From the NCBI RefSeq assembly GCF_900104695.1, contig NZ_FNSW01000001.1:5190501-5254500 (forward strand): 64,000 nucleotides of DNA, in the 5' to 3' direction. This document shows, one piece after another, positions 62,250 through 64,000 of the stretch. This stretch comes from Paenibacillus sp. GP183 (GTDB lineage: Bacteria; Bacillota; Bacilli; Paenibacillales; NBRC-103111). How positions within the stretch are numbered: position 1 is the stretch's first letter; each line of letters starts with the position of its first letter. The position numbers were made by a program, and so were the translations under genes. The notes beneath the pieces were generated by a model that did not search any database, was not told the DNA's origin, and was given only the letters and a program-made list of their open reading frames with translations.

Positions 62250-64000
62250 TTGATAACCATTATCCCCAAGGATTTAGGTTGGAAGAAACTGGCAAGTACA
62301 TTGATTACGCTCTTGCTGTTTAGCGTGACGGTTGGCGGCGCAGTCCAGCCTACGGAAGCTGCGGAGAGGCTTCGAGACCGCAATCGCAGTAAGAGCACAG
62401 CCGGCTCCGAGCAATTGAATGCGGATTCCGTCTTAAAACCGAGTTATCGGCAAGTTTCCGGGCAGTATAAAGGGGCGTCCAGTCCGGCAGCCACGAAAGA
62501 TATCTCGTTCCCGGCCGATTCCTATTCGGCTTATGGTGGAGCCAAGCCTTCTTCGCAAGTTGTAGGAGGCGGTTCAAAGCCGACACTCGTGTGGGAGAAA
62601 GGTATGGATTGGATCGAATGGACCGTTGATGTGCCGGTAAGCGGACTTTATAACATGATTGCCGATTATTATCCAATGCCCGGAAAACGGCTGCCCATCC
62701 AGCGATCGTTGACCATTGACGGCGATTTCCCTTTCCGCGAAGCTCAACGCCTATACTTTTACCGAATCTGGGCTGATCAAGGGGAGCCTACGCAAAACAA
62801 TCAAGGCGACGACATTCGGCCGAGCCAAGTCGAGAAGGAAGCTTGGGTCAGCAGTCCGCTGACGGACGGCAACGGATTGTACGCGGAGCCTTTCCGGTTT
62901 TCTTTAAGCGAAGGCAAACATGTCCTGCGGATGAGTTACATCCAGGAGCCGATTTCCTTCGGTCAAATCCGTCTTGCTCCGGCCGTGGAAACACCGGAAT
63001 ATGCCGCGGTAAAGAGCGGTTACGACGCCGCAGGGCTCAAACCGGTCAGCAAGGCGGATATCAAGGTTCAAGCAGAAAACAATCCGGTCAAATCCGACCC
63101 GACGATCCGCCGCGAATCGAATGGGGATCCGCTGGCAGAGCCTGCAAGCAAGCTGAGATTCCGGCTCAACGTGTTCGGCGATTGGCGCTGGCGTAAAGGC
63201 GGACAATCGGCGAGCTGGTCTTTCACTGTACCCGAGGACGGCCTCTACAAAATCGGCCTCAAAGTAGGTCAATGGTGGGGCAACGGACTCTCGTCCTACC
63301 GGCAAATTCAGATCGACGGCAAATCGCCGTATAAGGAACTGGAGCTGTACTCGTTTACTTATTCCCGTGATTGGCGTATGGAAACGCTTGGCAAAAGCGC
63401 CGATGAGCCGTACCTCGTGCATTTGACAAAGGGAGAGCACAAGCTCACGATGGTGGCGGAGATCGGACCATTCCAGCCGATCGTCGAATCGCTGACTGCG
63501 GACTCCAAGAAGCTTTCCGACATCGTCCGCCGGATCATCATGGTAACCGGACCTACGCCCGACCCGAATTACGTATATGAGCTCGATAAGCGCGTACCGG
63601 GATTGCTGGAAGACATTCAGGCGTTAGCCGGCGATCTGGGCAAGCAAATCGACGCGCTGCGCGGCATTTCGCAGAAAGATACGAGCATCGCGAACAGCTT
63701 GCTGATGATGAAGAACATGTTCGACCGCATGGTCGCGAAACCGGATGCTATTCCGCGCCAGCTGGAGGATATGAACAACAGCCTGACGAATTTGGGCACA
63801 TGGCTCATCGAACTGCAGAATCAACCGCTCGTCATGGATTATTTCCAAGTCAGCGCCCCCGATGTGAAATGGTCCGGCACCAAGTCAGACTTATGGCAAA
63901 AGATGAGCAGCACGATGATGAACTTCTTCGCTTCGTTCCGCAAAGATTACACCGGCATCGGCAGCATCTATAAAGGCGGAGATGGGTCCCTCGACGTTTG
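62250..64000 (+). CDS. Large secreted carbohydrate-binding or solute-binding protein, 3' end outside the window
   Basis: A continuous frame starts at TTG 62250 (GCGGGGTGAAC upstream) and stays open for 583 codons to the window edge. It begins with a signal sequence (LASTLITLLLFSVTVGGAVQ) and holds two beta-rich modules with WIEWTVDVPVSGLYNMIADY (about residues 130-150) and WSFTVPEDGLYKIGLKVGQW (about 325-345), like carbohydrate-binding domains. A helical part follows (LLEDIQALAGDLGKQIDALR), then the start of what looks like an extracellular solute-binding domain. Such long proteins accompany sugar transporters in Paenibacillus. The end is not seen, so the full function is uncertain. Confidence 0.75.
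   Translation, partial: MITIIPKDLGWKKLASTLITLLLFSVTVGGAVQPTEAAERLRDRNRSKSTAGSEQLNADSVLKPSYRQVSGQYKGASSPAATKDISFPADSYSAYGGAKPSSQVVGGGSKPTLVWEKGMDWIEWTVDVPVSGLYNMIADYYPMPGKRLPIQRSLTIDGDFPFREAQRLYFYRIWADQGEPTQNNQGDDIRPSQVEKEAWVSSPLTDGNGLYAEPFRFSLSEGKHVLRMSYIQEPISFGQIRLAPAVETPEYAAVKSGYDAAGLKPVSKADIKVQAENNPVKSDPTIRRESNGDPLAEPASKLRFRLNVFGDWRWRKGGQSASWSFTVPEDGLYKIGLKVGQWWGNGLSSYRQIQIDGKSPYKELELYSFTYSRDWRMETLGKSADEPYLVHLTKGEHKLTMVAEIGPFQPIVESLTADSKKLSDIVRRIIMVTGPTPDPNYVYELDKRVPGLLEDIQALAGDLGKQIDALRGISQKDTSIANSLLMMKNMFDRMVAKPDAIPRQLEDMNNSLTNLGTWLIELQNQPLVMDYFQVSAPDVKWSGTKSDLWQKMSSTMMNFFASFRKDYTGIGSIYKGGDGSLDV

Overview
The window looks like a chromosomal segment of an endospore-forming, S-layer-bearing Gram-positive bacterium, most probably Paenibacillus or a close relative. 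The evidence is sporulation sigma-K-type sequences, GerP-like and YjcZ-like small spore proteins, a YtaF-type membrane protein, SLH-domain surface proteins, strong GGAGG ribosome binding sites with frequent GTG/TTG starts, and a YesM/YesN two-component pair beside a sugar ABC transporter. This assignment is inference from gene content.

Layout. 1-12 kb: XRE/DUF1232 gene, SLH protein, an FtsW/RodA pair, a DUF1405 membrane protein, a 1059-residue FG-GAP surface protein, ytaF and a VanZ-like protein, mixed with IS6-type remnants and duplicated fragments of ytaF and of the XRE gene. 12-23 kb is a gene graveyard: an LRR protein with no canonical start codon, a dead Ku gene, a small AAA ATPase, DinB, a frameshifted cyclase, a gene with one in-frame TGA, a solitary Hfq paralogue, two GerP-like genes, an IS110 fragment, a phosphotransferase and a GNAT. 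A short interspersed repeat (CTAACGG...AACGGGCAG around a hairpin) recurs through the window. 23.4-26.7 kb: a dead IS6-family element split by a 2.4-kb group II intron that carries an intact reverse transcriptase. 26.8-34.8 kb: a tight operon of a lipoprotein adaptor, an RND pump and an RCC1-propeller/SLH surface protein. 35-49.3 kb: a segment bounded by two direct, identically truncated sigK-like copies. It carries an orphan ABC ATPase, a GNAT, a truncated IclR regulator, and genes for non-phosphorylative sugar-acid oxidation (FAH-family enzyme, semialdehyde dehydrogenase, two aldo/keto reductases, a 902-residue UxaA-type dehydratase), interrupted by an IS4-type element. 49.5-64 kb: a PLD-like lipoprotein, then sugar catabolism genes (two TIM-barrel isomerases, a UlaG-like hydrolase, a Gfo/Idh/MocA dehydrogenase), a two-component system, a complete sugar ABC importer, and the start of a large secreted protein that runs off the window.

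How it works together. From about 50.4 kb rightward the genes form a coherent carbohydrate sensing, import and catabolism locus with cre-like palindromes. The 37.5-48 kb genes probably convert a sugar acid towards 2-oxoglutarate. The RND/RCC1-SLH operon is a possible envelope export system. The most unusual signals are two diverged copies of a structured noncoding element with a compensatory stem change, the interspersed hairpin repeat family, the paired truncated sigK copies, and several genes with a good ribosome binding site but no standard start codon.
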